Source: Achromobacter aloeverae (GTDB lineage: Bacteria > Pseudomonadota > Gammaproteobacteria > Burkholderiales > Burkholderiaceae_B). Taken from it: a DNA stretch of 64,000 nucleotides. Every line of letters begins with the position of its first letter. Position 1 is the stretch's first letter. Both the position numbers and the translations under genes were made by a program. Under the pieces are notes generated by a model. It searched no databases. It worked only from the letters and a program-made list of their open reading frames with translations, and was not told where the DNA came from. The stretch covers positions 372,001 to 436,000 of the forward strand of contig NZ_PYAL01000007.1 in assembly GCF_004121055.1 (NCBI RefSeq), written 5' to 3'. Of the stretch, positions 18,369 through 26,765 are shown in pieces.

Positions 18369-19352
18369 TCAACGGGCCTCCAGGCCTATTTTCCTGGCCA
18401 GCTCGGCAAATTGCTTCTGGTCGCGCTTCAGGGTATTCGTGAAGCCGGCGGGACTGCGCTCCTCCGGTGACGGAACCTGCGCGGCCAAGGTGTCGATGCG
18501 GGCGCGGAAATCCGGCGTCTGCACCGCCCGGGACACCGCGTCGGCCAGTTTGGCCACCACGTCCCTGGGCATGTCCTTGGGTCCGACCAGCCCATTCCAG
18601 ATCTGCAGGTCGAACTGCGGCACGCCGCCTTCGGCGAAGGTCGGCACATCCGGCATCTGCGGCAGGCGTTCCTTGGCGGCCACCGCGATGGCCTTGACCT
18701 GCTTGCCTTTGTGCAGGGGCAGCATGGTGACCGTCTGGTCCAGCACCGCCTGGATGGTGCCCCCCATCAGGTCGGTGATGGCGGGACCCGAACCACGGTA
18801 CTGGATCAGGTCCGCCTTTACGCCGGCCATTTGCAGGAACAGGGCCTCGGCCAGATGGGCGGTAGTGCCGGGGCCGCCCGAACCGAAGTACAGCTTGAGC
18901 TTGCCGCTGCGCATGCCCGCCAGCATGGAAGGAAGATCCTGGATGCCGCTCTGGTTGCTCACGCTCAGCACCATGGGAACGTTGGCGACCGTGCCGACCG
19001 CCGTCGTGTCCTTCACGATGTCCAGGCCGGCCTTGGGATAAAGCAAGGGGATCAGCACCATGGACTGGTTGCTGAACATCAGGGTGTAGCCGTCAGGCGC
19101 CGAGCGGGCCAGCCGCTGGAAGCCCAGCAGACCGCCGGCGCCGGTGACGTTTTCCACCACGAAGGTACTGTTCGTGACCTTCCCCAGTTCGGTGGCCAGC
19201 AGGCGGGCCAGCGCATCCAGGCTGCCGCCGGGCGCCACGCCCACGATGATGGTGACGGGCCTGGACGGAAAGCTGTCGTCCGCCACGGCGGCATGGGCCA
19301 GCCCCAGGCACAAGGCGATGCTGGCAAGCGCGGATGCGATGCGTCGTTTCAT
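18369..19352 (-). CDS. Bug/TctC-family substrate-binding protein
   Basis: This 327-residue periplasmic protein has a signal peptide (MKRRIASALASIALCLGLAHA-AVADD) and Bug motifs SRPVTIIVGVAPGGSLDALARLLATEL and APDGYTLMF. The start at 19352 is chosen for the signal peptide and GAGGAGA just upstream; longer readings would run into a tandem repeat (19371-19418). No TctAB partner is nearby. It lies between the PrpD-like gene and the dehydrogenase on the same strand. Confidence 0.9.
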   Translation of the reverse strand: MKRRIASALASIALCLGLAHAAVADDSFPSRPVTIIVGVAPGGSLDALARLLATELGKVTNSTFVVENVTGAGGLLGFQRLARSAPDGYTLMFSNQSMVLIPLLYPKAGLDIVKDTTAVGTVANVPMVLSVSNQSGIQDLPSMLAGMRSGKLKLYFGSGGPGTTAHLAEALFLQMAGVKADLIQYRGSGPAITDLMGGTIQAVLDQTVTMLPLHKGKQVKAIAVAAKERLPQMPDVPTFAEGGVPQFDLQIWNGLVGPKDMPRDVVAKLADAVSRAVQTPDFRARIDTLAAQVPSPEERSPAGFTNTLKRDQKQFAELARKIGLEAR

Positions 19353-19370
19353 ACTGTCTCCTCTCCTCGC

Positions 19371-19418
19371 GTAATGGCGTAGTGGCGTAGTGGCGTAGTG
19401 GCGTAATGCCGTAATCGC
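19371..19418. repeat. 8-bp tandem repeat, six copies
   Basis: Units are GTAATGGC, GTAGTGGC three times, GTAATGCC and GTAATCGC, exactly in phase from 19371 to 19418. The tract is 18 bp upstream of the Bug start codon, in the gap after the PrpD-like gene. Because 8 is not a multiple of three, unit gain or loss would shift any reading through it, but more likely changes leader length and spacing. Confidence 0.75.
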
Positions 19419-19446
19419 CTTCACGGCCTTTGTTTTCAGTCTTCGC

Positions 19447-20835
19447 TCAACCTTCCAGACCTTTGTCCAGGCGCCGGGTCAGCGACCGGACGGTGTCGGC
19501 GCGATCCAGGCTCCTCACCGCATCCAGGCAGGCCGCGGTCGCGTGCGCCGGCAAGCCGGCCTGCGGGAACAGCCGCAGGAACTTGTCCTCGACGTCGCGC
19601 CACTCGATGCCGCGTGCGCCGGAGCCGCGCGGCGCGACGCACGTGGCGCGATGCACCGAACCGTCCTTCATGTGGATGATGACCGTGCCGCCATGGCGGT
19701 GCGGAAAGCGGTCCGGCAGAGGTGGTGGATCGGGATCGAACTCGACCTTGTCCTGCAGGGCGGCGATCGTCGGATCCGCCATCCTGGACTGCTCCATGTG
19801 CTGCCACGAAAAACCGCCGTCGACGATGGCCGCGGCGACGAAGTAGTGCAGGCTGTGGGCAGCGTCGACCAGGTTGCGCGGATGGGGCTCCCCCTTGAAA
19901 TTGGTCCACTGCACCGCCGCCGACACGACGATGCGCGCGATATCGCCCGGCGCCACCCGGCCCGCGCGCGCGGCCTGCGCCGCTGCCTCCGCCGTCGCAT
20001 GGAAGGGATGCGCGCCCGGCATGAGCTTGATCGCCATGTCGGTCACGATGTCCCAGGACGCGCCCCAGTCGCGCACGATGTCCTCGCGCGCCTGCCCGCC
20101 CAGGGCATCGAGAAAGCCGCGCGGCAGGTCCAGCACGCCCAGCTCCCCCTCGAATCCGTGCTGCGCCGCCAGCGCCGCGCGAATGCCCGTGCTCGCGGCA
20201 AGGCCGGCGTGGTACTCGCGCGCGCAGCTGGTGTCGGCGGCGATGGCCATGCCGCCGATGGAGGTGGCCGACAGCGCGATCGCGTGGGCCAGCCGCCGCG
20301 CATCCAGCCGCAACAGCAGGCCGGCGGCGACGCAGGCGCCGAATACCGTCGAAAAAGAGCCGTGGAAGCCGCGCTGCATGCGCACCGGCGTCAGCGACTC
20401 GTCGATGCGTCCGGCGACCTCGTAACCCAGCACCATGGCACTCAACACCGCCCGGCCGCCCGCGCCCTCGCGCTCTCCCACGGCCAGCGCCACGCTGGAC
20501 ACGATGGTGCCGATATGCGCGATGCTGCGCATATCGCTATCGTCCGAGGCCGCCGCGTCGCTGGCCACCGCGTTGACCCGCGCGGCGCCCGCCAGCGGCA
20601 GCCGGCCGCCATCGAACCAGACCGGCGCGGCCGCCACGCCACCGTCGGCGAGCTCAAGCTCACGGATGATGCGCGCCGATTCGATGCCCTGCCCGGCGGC
20701 GGCGCTGGCGAGCGTGCTGGCCAGGCTCATCTTGGCATGTTCGAGAGCCAGGGCCGGCAGTTCGCCGTCGCGTATCGACAGGACGTGTTCGGCCAATTGA
20801 CGCGCCAGGGGCGGCGTCGCGGAAAGGGATTGCAC
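19447..20835 (-). CDS. MmgE/PrpD-family protein
   Basis: This 462-residue protein has the family layout, with VNAVASDAAASDDSDMRSIAHIGTIVSSVALAV near residue 85 (the place of the DDTH region of PrpD), LGYEVAGRIDESLTP near 135 and MAIKLMPGAHPFHATAEAA near 275 entering the small domain. The DDTH-type segment reads DDSDM and GAHP stands in for the usual PYP/KPYPCG-like motif, so the reaction probably differs from 2-methylcitrate dehydration. It lies between two Bug genes on the same strand. Confidence 0.85.
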   Translation of the reverse strand: MQSLSATPPLARQLAEHVLSIRDGELPALALEHAKMSLASTLASAAAGQGIESARIIRELELADGGVAAAPVWFDGGRLPLAGAARVNAVASDAAASDDSDMRSIAHIGTIVSSVALAVGEREGAGGRAVLSAMVLGYEVAGRIDESLTPVRMQRGFHGSFSTVFGACVAAGLLLRLDARRLAHAIALSATSIGGMAIAADTSCAREYHAGLAASTGIRAALAAQHGFEGELGVLDLPRGFLDALGGQAREDIVRDWGASWDIVTDMAIKLMPGAHPFHATAEAAAQAARAGRVAPGDIARIVVSAAVQWTNFKGEPHPRNLVDAAHSLHYFVAAAIVDGGFSWQHMEQSRMADPTIAALQDKVEFDPDPPPLPDRFPHRHGGTVIIHMKDGSVHRATCVAPRGSGARGIEWRDVEDKFLRLFPQAGLPAHATAACLDAVRSLDRADTVRSLTRRLDKGLEG

Positions 20836-20893
20836 AATAGGTTTCCTTCCTAGGACTCAGGACTAAAGGTGACGGCGAGGGGTTACCGTCAGC

Positions 20894-21892
20894 TCATTGC
20901 GCCGCCGTGCCAAGTTGCTTCAGAACGGGTACCCATTTGGCGAGGTCCTGGCGCACCAGGTCCTGGAAAGCGGCGGGCTTGGGAATCGGGGTATCGGGCA
21001 AGGTAAAGCCCTGGTTGATCAGCTTGTCGCGCAAGGTCCGCTCGCTCATCACCTTGTCCAGCGCCGCGTACAGGCGCGCGGACACGTCGGCGGGCAAGCC
21101 GGCCGGTCCCACCAGGCCCCACCATAGGGTGACCGAATAGCCCTTCAGGCCGCTCTCGTCCAGGGTCGGCACGTCAGGCAGCAGGGTCGAGCGCCTGGGT
21201 CCGGTGACGGCCAGCGCCCGCAGCTTGCCCGACTTCACCAGCCCGATGGCGGCCGGAAGGTTGTACAGGCCCATGTCCACGTCGCCGCTGAGGATGGCGC
21301 TCAAGCCTTGTGGCGCGCCGGTATAGGGCACGTGCATGAGCGGCTTGTCGAGGAATTTCGCCACGGTGGCGCCGGCGATGTGATGGCTGGTGCCCACGCC
21401 GCTGGACGAATAGCGGAAGGTCTCCGGCGGCTTGGCCTTGATGGCGTCCAGCAGGGCGAGCGCGCTCTCGTAAGGCGACTTCTCGGAAACCACCAGGAGA
21501 TTCTGCACATCGGCGATCTCGCTGATGAAGCTGAAGTCCTTGATGGAGTCGTAGCCGGGCGAGGTATAGAGCACCTGGTTGTTGACGAAGGTGCCCTGCG
21601 CGGCGATGCCCAGCGTGTAGCCGTCGGGCTTGGCGCGGGCGATGTCCACGGTGCCTATGGTGCCGCCCGCGCCGCCCTTGTTGTCGACCACCAGGGGTTG
21701 GCCGAGCTGCTCGGCCAGCGCCGTCGCCACCACGCGGGACAAGGTATCCGCCGCGCTGCCGGCGGCAAAGGGCACGATGAGCTTGATCGGATGGTCGGGA
21801 TAGGCGGCCTGGGCGCGCGCACCGACCAGGGTGCCGCAGACAAGCGGGAATAGCGCGAAGGCGAGCGCCATGCGTCGATGTGGCTTGGTCAT
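20894..21892 (-). CDS. Bug/TctC-family substrate-binding protein
   Basis: This 332-residue periplasmic protein starts MTKPHRRMALAFALFPLVCG and is cleaved after ARAQA. It has DHPIKLIVPFAAGSAADTLSRVVATAL, NKGGAGGTIGTVDIARAKPDGYTLGI and later VPYTGAPQGL, all Bug hallmarks. It is the first gene of the minus-strand set ending at 17421 and is transcribed divergently from a LysR gene 155 bp away, which probably regulates it. Confidence 0.9.
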   Translation of the reverse strand: MTKPHRRMALAFALFPLVCGTLVGARAQAAYPDHPIKLIVPFAAGSAADTLSRVVATALAEQLGQPLVVDNKGGAGGTIGTVDIARAKPDGYTLGIAAQGTFVNNQVLYTSPGYDSIKDFSFISEIADVQNLLVVSEKSPYESALALLDAIKAKPPETFRYSSSGVGTSHHIAGATVAKFLDKPLMHVPYTGAPQGLSAILSGDVDMGLYNLPAAIGLVKSGKLRALAVTGPRRSTLLPDVPTLDESGLKGYSVTLWWGLVGPAGLPADVSARLYAALDKVMSERTLRDKLINQGFTLPDTPIPKPAAFQDLVRQDLAKWVPVLKQLGTAAQ

Positions 21893-22046
21893 TTTTGTCT
21901 CCACCTGGCCGGATCCTTGCTGCGGCACACAATGCAAATCCTGGTCCGACACTTGATTTGGTTTTATCTGGCAAGGCAGACTGTAGGCTGCTTCCTCCTC
22001 GGCGTCTGTGGAAACTTATTCCTGGATCGTTGAATCGACCTCAACA

Positions 22047-22919
22047 ATGCACAAACTGAGAAATCGTCTCGGCCCTTTGCGGGTATTGGATGCCGTGCAC
22101 CGTAGCGGCGGCGTCGGCAGGGCGGCCGAGCTGCTGCATATCACGCCGGGCGCCGTCAGCCACCAGTTGCGCAGGCTGGAAGACGAGCTGGGCGTCCGGC
22201 TGGTGCGCAAGGATGGCCGCGACATCGGCTTTACCGCGGCCGGCTCGGAGCTGGCCGTGCAGGCGGCGCAGTTGTTCGACCAGCTGGAGTCGGTGCTGGC
22301 CCGGGCCACCGAAGCGGGCGCCAATCGCCGCATCCGGGTCAAGGTCATCCCCAGCCTGGCCATCAAATGGCTCATGCCAAGGCTGGGTTCGCTGTACGCG
22401 CGCCATGGCGACATCGACATCGAAGTCGCCACGGTCGCCCGCGCCGACGACACGGAGCTGCACAACGCCGATTTCGTTGTGCGTTGCGGCAACGGCCAGT
22501 GGCCGGGGTTGAGCGCCCACCTGCTGTTCCCGGACGAGCTGGTGCTGGCCTGTGCGCCCGCGCTGGCCGAACGCCTGCGCACGCCCGAGGACGTGCCGCG
22601 CGAGACCTTGTTGAAATCGATGATCGCACCCGACTGCTGGGATCGCTGGCTGTCTTCGGCGGGCCTGGCGCCGAACGGCGACACACGCTTTCTTCCGCTG
22701 GCCAATGCCGTGCTTTGCCTGCAGGCCGCGGCCGAGGGCCTCGGCATCGCGGTCACGCAACGCGCCTATATCGCGCAGGACTTCGCCACCGGCCAGCTGG
22801 TGCAGCCGCTGGCGCACCGCGCGCTCAGCGGCGACGGCTACTACCTCGTCAGCGACCCCGCACGCACGGCCGGACGGCCATTCAGCACGTTCTCCGATTG
22901 GATATTGAGCGTGAGGTAG
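22047..22919 (+). CDS. LysR-family transcriptional regulator (GcvA-like)
   Basis: This 290-residue regulator has the N-terminal LysR helix-turn-helix (LRVLDAVHRSGGVGRAAELLHITPGAVSHQLRRLEDELGVRLVRKDGR, residues ~8-58). It then has a GcvA-type effector domain with VKVIPSLAIKWLMPRLGSLYARHGDIDIEV. The start at 22047 (MHKLRNRLGP) matches family length; an upstream in-frame ATG at 22008 lacks support. Divergent placement suggests control of the Bug-PrpD-Bug-dehydrogenase set. Confidence 0.88.
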   Translation: MHKLRNRLGPLRVLDAVHRSGGVGRAAELLHITPGAVSHQLRRLEDELGVRLVRKDGRDIGFTAAGSELAVQAAQLFDQLESVLARATEAGANRRIRVKVIPSLAIKWLMPRLGSLYARHGDIDIEVATVARADDTELHNADFVVRCGNGQWPGLSAHLLFPDELVLACAPALAERLRTPEDVPRETLLKSMIAPDCWDRWLSSAGLAPNGDTRFLPLANAVLCLQAAAEGLGIAVTQRAYIAQDFATGQLVQPLAHRALSGDGYYLVSDPARTAGRPFSTFSDWILSVR

Positions 22920-22935
22920 ACGAGGCGGCCTCGTC
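22919..22935. terminator. Compact hairpin at convergent gene ends
   Basis: GACGAGG, loop CGG, CCTCGTC form a 7-bp stem starting on the last base of the LysR stop codon, within the 28-bp gap to the convergent IclR stop. No T-run is seen. Confidence 0.4.
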
Positions 22936-22947
22936 GAGCCTCGCCGG

Positions 22948-23727
22948 TTACCGCGCGCGGCCGGAGGACGTGCGCTCGATTCCCGCCGCCGCCAATTCGC
23001 CGCGCATCAGCGCGGCGACCTCCCGCTGCCGTTGCAGCGGCAGGCGATCGTGCGGCGCCGTCACGCTCAATGCCGTGACGGGCCTGCGCGCGTTGCCGGC
23101 GATCGCGATGCCCACAGCCAGGACGCCCTGCAAGGCGTAGTTGCCCACGACGGAATAGCCCCGGGCCCGGCAGTTCTCGATCAGTTTCCTGATGGTCGAG
23201 ACATGCAGGTTGCCCCACTCCAGATATTCAGCGGCATTGGCCGCCATCACTTCATCGCGTTCGCGCAGGCTCAACGCGCCCAGCATGGCAATACCGCCCG
23301 CCCCCACGCCCAGCGGCGATCGGCCACCGATCTGCAAGGACAGTATCTGCACAGGATGCGATCCGATCTCGCGGTGCAGGCAGATCAGGCTGCGGTGGTC
23401 ACGACGGGACAGGAAGACCGCATTGCCCGTCTGGACGGCGATTCTTTCCATGATCGGCTTCATGCGCCGGATGAACAAGGCCCACTCGCTACCCACATCC
23501 ACTTCGGGCGCGGACGCCAGGAACGCCTTGCCGGACTCGTCCCGCCTGACGAAGCCCTCGCCTTCAAGAATGTCCAGCAGGCGATACACGGTGGGCCGCG
23601 TCATCTCCACCGCCCGCGCAATCTCGGCGGGTCCGAGCGGGCGCGTGCTGCGCTGCAAATGCAGCAGGATGCGCAGCCCGCGCCGTAGCGCACCGGGACC
23701 GCCCGCCGCTTCGCTCTCTCTGGTCAC
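22948..23727 (-). CDS. IclR-family transcriptional regulator
   Basis: This protein of about 259 residues has an N-terminal winged HTH (LRRGLRILLHLQRSTRPLGPAEIARAVEMTRPTVYRLLDILEGEGFV) and an IclR effector domain (IRRMKPIMERIAVQTGNAVFLSRRDHRSLICLHRE ... RARGYSVVGNYALQGVLAVGIAIAG). I chose the GTG at 23727, which has GAGGGG upstream; in-frame ATGs at 23823 or 23859 would add a basic tail of doubtful value. It is divergent from the TauD operon. Two palindromes of the same layout at 23769-23785 and 23863-23883 are likely its operators. Confidence 0.87.
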   Translation of the reverse strand: MTRESEAAGGPGALRRGLRILLHLQRSTRPLGPAEIARAVEMTRPTVYRLLDILEGEGFVRRDESGKAFLASAPEVDVGSEWALFIRRMKPIMERIAVQTGNAVFLSRRDHRSLICLHREIGSHPVQILSLQIGGRSPLGVGAGGIAMLGALSLRERDEVMAANAAEYLEWGNLHVSTIRKLIENCRARGYSVVGNYALQGVLAVGIAIAGNARRPVTALSVTAPHDRLPLQRQREVAALMRGELAAAGIERTSSGRAR

Positions 23728-23768
23728 GGCATCGTCCCCTCTTCGTCCGCTTCCTGCATCTGTATTTT

Positions 23769-23785
23769 TGTCCGTCTGCCAGACA
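23769..23785. promoter_or_regulatory. Probable IclR operator, gene-proximal copy
   Basis: TGTCCG-TCTGC-CAGACA is a near-perfect 6-5-6 palindrome (one mismatch) 42 bp upstream of the IclR GTG start. It has the same outer sequence and spacing as the site at 23865-23881, suggesting autorepression. Confidence 0.5.
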
Positions 23786-23862
23786 TTGTAGTTTCGCGCG
23801 CAACGCGATGTCGTCCTCTCCATGGGCCTTCCCGCGGTTTTTTTCGAGGTCTTTCCCACGGC

Positions 23863-23883
23863 GGTGTCCGAAATACGGACACC
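23863..23883. promoter_or_regulatory. Probable IclR operator, perfect copy
   Basis: GGTGTCCG, AAATA, CGGACACC is a perfect palindrome with 8-bp arms and a 5-bp centre in the IclR/TauD divergent gap. IclR proteins often bind short palindromes with this geometry. Its core centre is 96 bp from the partner site. Confidence 0.6.
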
Positions 23884-23927
23884 AACTCTTCACCCGGGGC
23901 GGCGACCGTCGAACAATCTCCCCCGAT

Positions 23928-23951
23928 CGCCGGACCGCCGGACCGCCGGAC
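23928..23951. repeat. 8-bp tandem repeat, three copies
   Basis: CGCCGGAC is repeated three times exactly (23928-23951), followed by a broken fourth copy (CGCGGAAT). It lies 51 bp upstream of the TauD-type start, between the IclR operators and the gene. Confidence 0.65.
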
Positions 23952-24002
23952 CGCGGAATCGTAGACAACACCTTGCCCCACGCCCGGGCAAGTCACGGAG
24001 AC

Positions 24003-24869
24003 ATGGAGCACATGAAGGTACGCAAACTCTCATACTCGCTCGGAGCCGAAGTCCTGGGCTTTCAAGTGACCGACAAACCCTCGGCGGAAACGCTCGGTGA
24101 ACTGAAGGCACTGTTTCACCAGTACCAGGTTCTGCTATTCCGCGACCAGGCCATCAGTTTCGACACCCATATCGGCTTCAGCGCCCTGTTTGGTGGACTC
24201 GACGACCACGCGCACGTTCCGGAATACCGGTCCGAAGGCCATCCCCAGCTGATCAAGGTGACGAACGAGGGCAAGGAACGCAAGACGGTCTTCGGGCAGC
24301 AGTGGCACTCGGACCATTCGCAAACCATCTGCCCCAGCATGGCGTCCCTGCTGCACGCGCACGAGTTACCCGAAGTCGGTGGCGAAACCATGTTCGCCAA
24401 TATGTACATGGCGTTCGATACGCTTTCGCCAGGCATGCGGCGCATGCTGGAAGACATGCGCGCCGTGCACACCGTCGTCAACGCGAAGCACCTCAGGGGC
24501 ATCGATGTCGAATCGCGGCGACAGAAGGAGCTGCGCAATCCTCCCGTGCTGCACCCCGTGGTGCGCACCCATCCAGACACGGGCCGCAAGGCGCTCTACG
24601 TCAGCGAAATGCTGACAAGCCGCTTCGAGCACCTGACGGAGGAGGAAAGCGCCCCGCTGCTGCAGTACCTGTTCAAGCATTCCGTCCAGCCGGAATTCGT
24701 CTACCGGCATCAGTGGCGCAAGCACGACCTGCTGATGTGGGACAACCGCTGCACCATGCACCTGGCCTTGATGGACTATGACCACGCGCAGCTGCGCAGA
24801 CTGTTCCGCACGACGATCCTGGGCGATCACCGCGGGGAGTATCTCCAGAGCCAGGAGGCGGCGGCATGA
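24003..24869 (+). CDS. TauD/TfdA-family Fe(II)/2-oxoglutarate dioxygenase
   Basis: This 288-residue cytosolic enzyme has the iron-binding His-x-Asp in GQQWHSDHS (about residues 102 and 104), the distal His in DNRCTMHLALMDYD (about 253) and the 2-oxoglutarate-binding Arg in LRRLFRTTI. TauD/TfdA enzymes hydroxylate a carbon next to a sulfonate, ether or amine, releasing the group, with 2-oxoglutarate turned to succinate. Start at 24003 has GGAG five bases upstream. It overlaps the aldolase start by 4 bp (ATGA) and heads a six-gene operon under IclR control. Confidence 0.9.
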   Translation: MEHMKVRKLSYSLGAEVLGFQVTDKPSAETLGELKALFHQYQVLLFRDQAISFDTHIGFSALFGGLDDHAHVPEYRSEGHPQLIKVTNEGKERKTVFGQQWHSDHSQTICPSMASLLHAHELPEVGGETMFANMYMAFDTLSPGMRRMLEDMRAVHTVVNAKHLRGIDVESRRQKELRNPPVLHPVVRTHPDTGRKALYVSEMLTSRFEHLTEEESAPLLQYLFKHSVQPEFVYRHQWRKHDLLMWDNRCTMHLALMDYDHAQLRRLFRTTILGDHRGEYLQSQEAAA

Positions 24870-25681
24870 TCCACCGAAAGAACAATGTCCTGGAAGCCTT
24901 GAGGCAGGATCGCGTACCGGTGGGCGCGTTCGTGCAGATGCGGTGCCCCGAGATCGTCGAGGCGGCGGGCAATGCCGGCTACGACTATGCCTGGATCGAT
25001 TGGGAACATGGTTCCTTCGAGCTCGACACCGTGGTCGACATGATCCGCGCGGCCGAGGCCACCGGGCTCACGCCCATCGTCCGCGTGCCTTGCGGCCAGC
25101 CCGCGGAGATCGCACGGGTGCTGGACGCGGGCGCCATGGGCATCATCGTGCCCCAGGTCTCGACGGCCGAGGCGGCCCGCCTGGCGGTGGCTTCGGCGAA
25201 GTACCGGACCGCCGCCTACGAGCCCGGACGCCGCGGCGCTTGTCCGCTGATCCGCGCCACGGGTCACCAGACCTTGGACTGGCCGACCTATGCCCGCTGG
25301 GCGAACGAGAACACCACGGTCTGGCTGCTAGTGGAAACGATGGAAGGCTTGCGCAACCTCGATGAGATCCTTGCCGTACCCAGCATCGACGCCATCGTCC
25401 TGGGCGCCTTCGACCTGGCCGTGTCGATGGGCAAGGACGGCGACCGGCGCGATCCGGACGTGGAGCGCGTTCTCGATGGCATGATCGAGCGCGTGCGCCG
25501 TGCGGGCGTGGAAGTGGCAGGCCTGTTGTTCGACGCGGATCTCGATGCCATGCGCGTGTCCCGCGAGCACTATATCCGTGCCGGTTGCCGCATTCTCGTG
25601 GCGGGCAGCGACCGCCGCATTCTCTCGAACGGGCTGGCCGCGGTCCGCGCCACGGCGGCCCCGGCGCCTGCCGCGCGGTAG
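24866..25681 (+). CDS. HpcH/HpaI-family aldolase (citrate-lyase-beta superfamily)
   Basis: This 271-residue protein opens VGAFVQMRCPEIVEAAGNAGYDYAWIDWEHGSFEL, with the conserved Asp/Glu-His of HpaI-type metal-dependent aldolases. It then has GAMGIIVPQVSTAEAARLAV and LLVETMEGL (metal-binding Glu) with IDAIVLGAFDLAVSMG. Family enzymes cleave 2-keto-hydroxy acids to pyruvate or oxaloacetate plus an aldehyde. It is coupled to the dioxygenase by a 4-bp overlap, so it probably cleaves the product of that hydroxylation or a later intermediate (inference). Confidence 0.88.
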   Translation: MIHRKNNVLEALRQDRVPVGAFVQMRCPEIVEAAGNAGYDYAWIDWEHGSFELDTVVDMIRAAEATGLTPIVRVPCGQPAEIARVLDAGAMGIIVPQVSTAEAARLAVASAKYRTAAYEPGRRGACPLIRATGHQTLDWPTYARWANENTTVWLLVETMEGLRNLDEILAVPSIDAIVLGAFDLAVSMGKDGDRRDPDVERVLDGMIERVRRAGVEVAGLLFDADLDAMRVSREHYIRAGCRILVAGSDRRILSNGLAAVRATAAPAPAAR

Positions 25682-25688
25682 CAAAAGC

Positions 25689-25724
25689 AGCAAGAACAGC
25701 AAGAACAGCAAGAACAGCAAGAAC
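25689..25724. repeat. 9-bp tandem repeat, four perfect copies
   Basis: AGCAAGAAC is repeated four times without mismatch (25689-25724), starting 8 bp after the aldolase stop and ending 21 bp before the Bug start. It is purine-rich and unstructured, and it could act as a ribosome standby or spacer. Nine is a multiple of three, so the tract stays open in one frame and would read Ser-Lys-Asn repeats, but no start codon serves it. Confidence 0.75.
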
Positions 25725-25745
25725 AACCAGATACTGGAGACATCC

Positions 25746-26717
25746 ATGCAATTCAAATGGCAATGCATCGCTGTGTCGGCGATGCTGCTGACCTCGCCCG
25801 CGGTTCACGCCGAGGCCTATCCGTCCAAGCCGGTACGGCTGATCGCGCCGGCGCCTGCCGGCGGCGGCACCGATTTCCTGGCGCGTCAATATGCAATGCG
25901 CTGGTCCGGGCAAACCGGCCAGACGGTGGTCGTGGAGAACATCTCCGGCGCCAACGGCAACATCGGCGCGTCGCAGGTGGCGCGAGCGCCGGCTGATGGC
26001 TATACCCTGCTGGCCTCCTATGTCGGCACGCAGGCGATCAATCCCAGCCTGTACCAGGCCATGCCCTACAACTCCGAACAGGATCTGGTCCCCATCGGCA
26101 ACCTGGCCACGTACCCTTTTGTCATCGCCGTGAACAGCGGCGTGCCGGTTCATAGCCTGGCCGAACTGGCCGACTACGCCCGCACCCACCCCGACAAGAT
26201 GAGTTTCGGCAGCGCCGGCGTGGGCAGCGGCGGGCACCTCGTGGGAGAGCTGTTCAACACCCGGCACAACATCAAGCTGACGCATGTGCCGTACAAGGGC
26301 AGCGCGCCGATGATCCAGGACCTGGTAGGCGGCCAGGTCCAGGTCATCTTCGACACGTTGAGCACCGCCGGGCCCTTCATCAAGTCAGGCAAGATCCGCG
26401 CGCTGGCGCTCACCGCGGACGAGCGCGTGTCCAGCTATCCCGACATTCCCACCGTGAAGGAGCTGGGCGAGCCGGACATGGTGATCCAGGGCTGGTACGG
26501 GATCTTCGCGCCCAAGGGCACGCCCGCGCCGGTCCTGGACGTGCTCAGCGCAAGCTTGAAAACGGTCCTGGCCTCCAAGGACTACCAGGCGCGTGTCCTG
26601 TCAGCGGGTTACACCCCGGCGAAGTACATCGACCGTGACGCCTACGCGAAATTCGTGCACGCCGAAACGCAGCGCTGGGGCGGCCTGGTCAAGACCAGCG
26701 GCGCCACGGCCAACTAG
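25746..26717 (+). CDS. Bug/TctC-family substrate-binding protein
   Basis: This 323-residue periplasmic protein has a signal peptide (MQFKWQCIAVSAMLLTSPAVHA) and the motifs KPVRLIAPAPAGGGTDFLARQYA, NISGANGNIGASQVARAPADGYTLLA and HVPYKGSAPMIQDL. Start at 25746 has TGGAGA upstream. It sits mid-operon between the aldolase and the isocitrate-lyase-family gene, so it probably captures the substrate or a relative for this pathway. A Bug inside an enzyme operon but without TctAB means a membrane partner elsewhere. Confidence 0.9.
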   Translation: MQFKWQCIAVSAMLLTSPAVHAEAYPSKPVRLIAPAPAGGGTDFLARQYAMRWSGQTGQTVVVENISGANGNIGASQVARAPADGYTLLASYVGTQAINPSLYQAMPYNSEQDLVPIGNLATYPFVIAVNSGVPVHSLAELADYARTHPDKMSFGSAGVGSGGHLVGELFNTRHNIKLTHVPYKGSAPMIQDLVGGQVQVIFDTLSTAGPFIKSGKIRALALTADERVSSYPDIPTVKELGEPDMVIQGWYGIFAPKGTPAPVLDVLSASLKTVLASKDYQARVLSAGYTPAKYIDRDAYAKFVHAETQRWGGLVKTSGATAN

Positions 26718-26765
26718 TTCGCGGCGTACGCGCCTCACCCGGAACCCGTTTATCAAGGAATCATC

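Noticed and set aside
19371-19418. CRISPR-like array from the regular 8-bp units
   Set aside because: There are no spacers between units, units are far too short, and no cas genes are present; it is a simple tandem repeat.
21976-21991. GCAGACTGTAGGCTGC as a LysR operator in the gap between the Bug gene (20894) and LysR (22047)
   Set aside because: The palindrome is imperfect and there is no second supporting site, so it was not listed as a feature.
25689-25724. Repeat read as a Ser-Lys-Asn extension of the Bug protein or aldolase
   Set aside because: The aldolase stops at 25681 before the repeat, and the frame through the repeat has no supported start; the Bug signal peptide begins at 25746.
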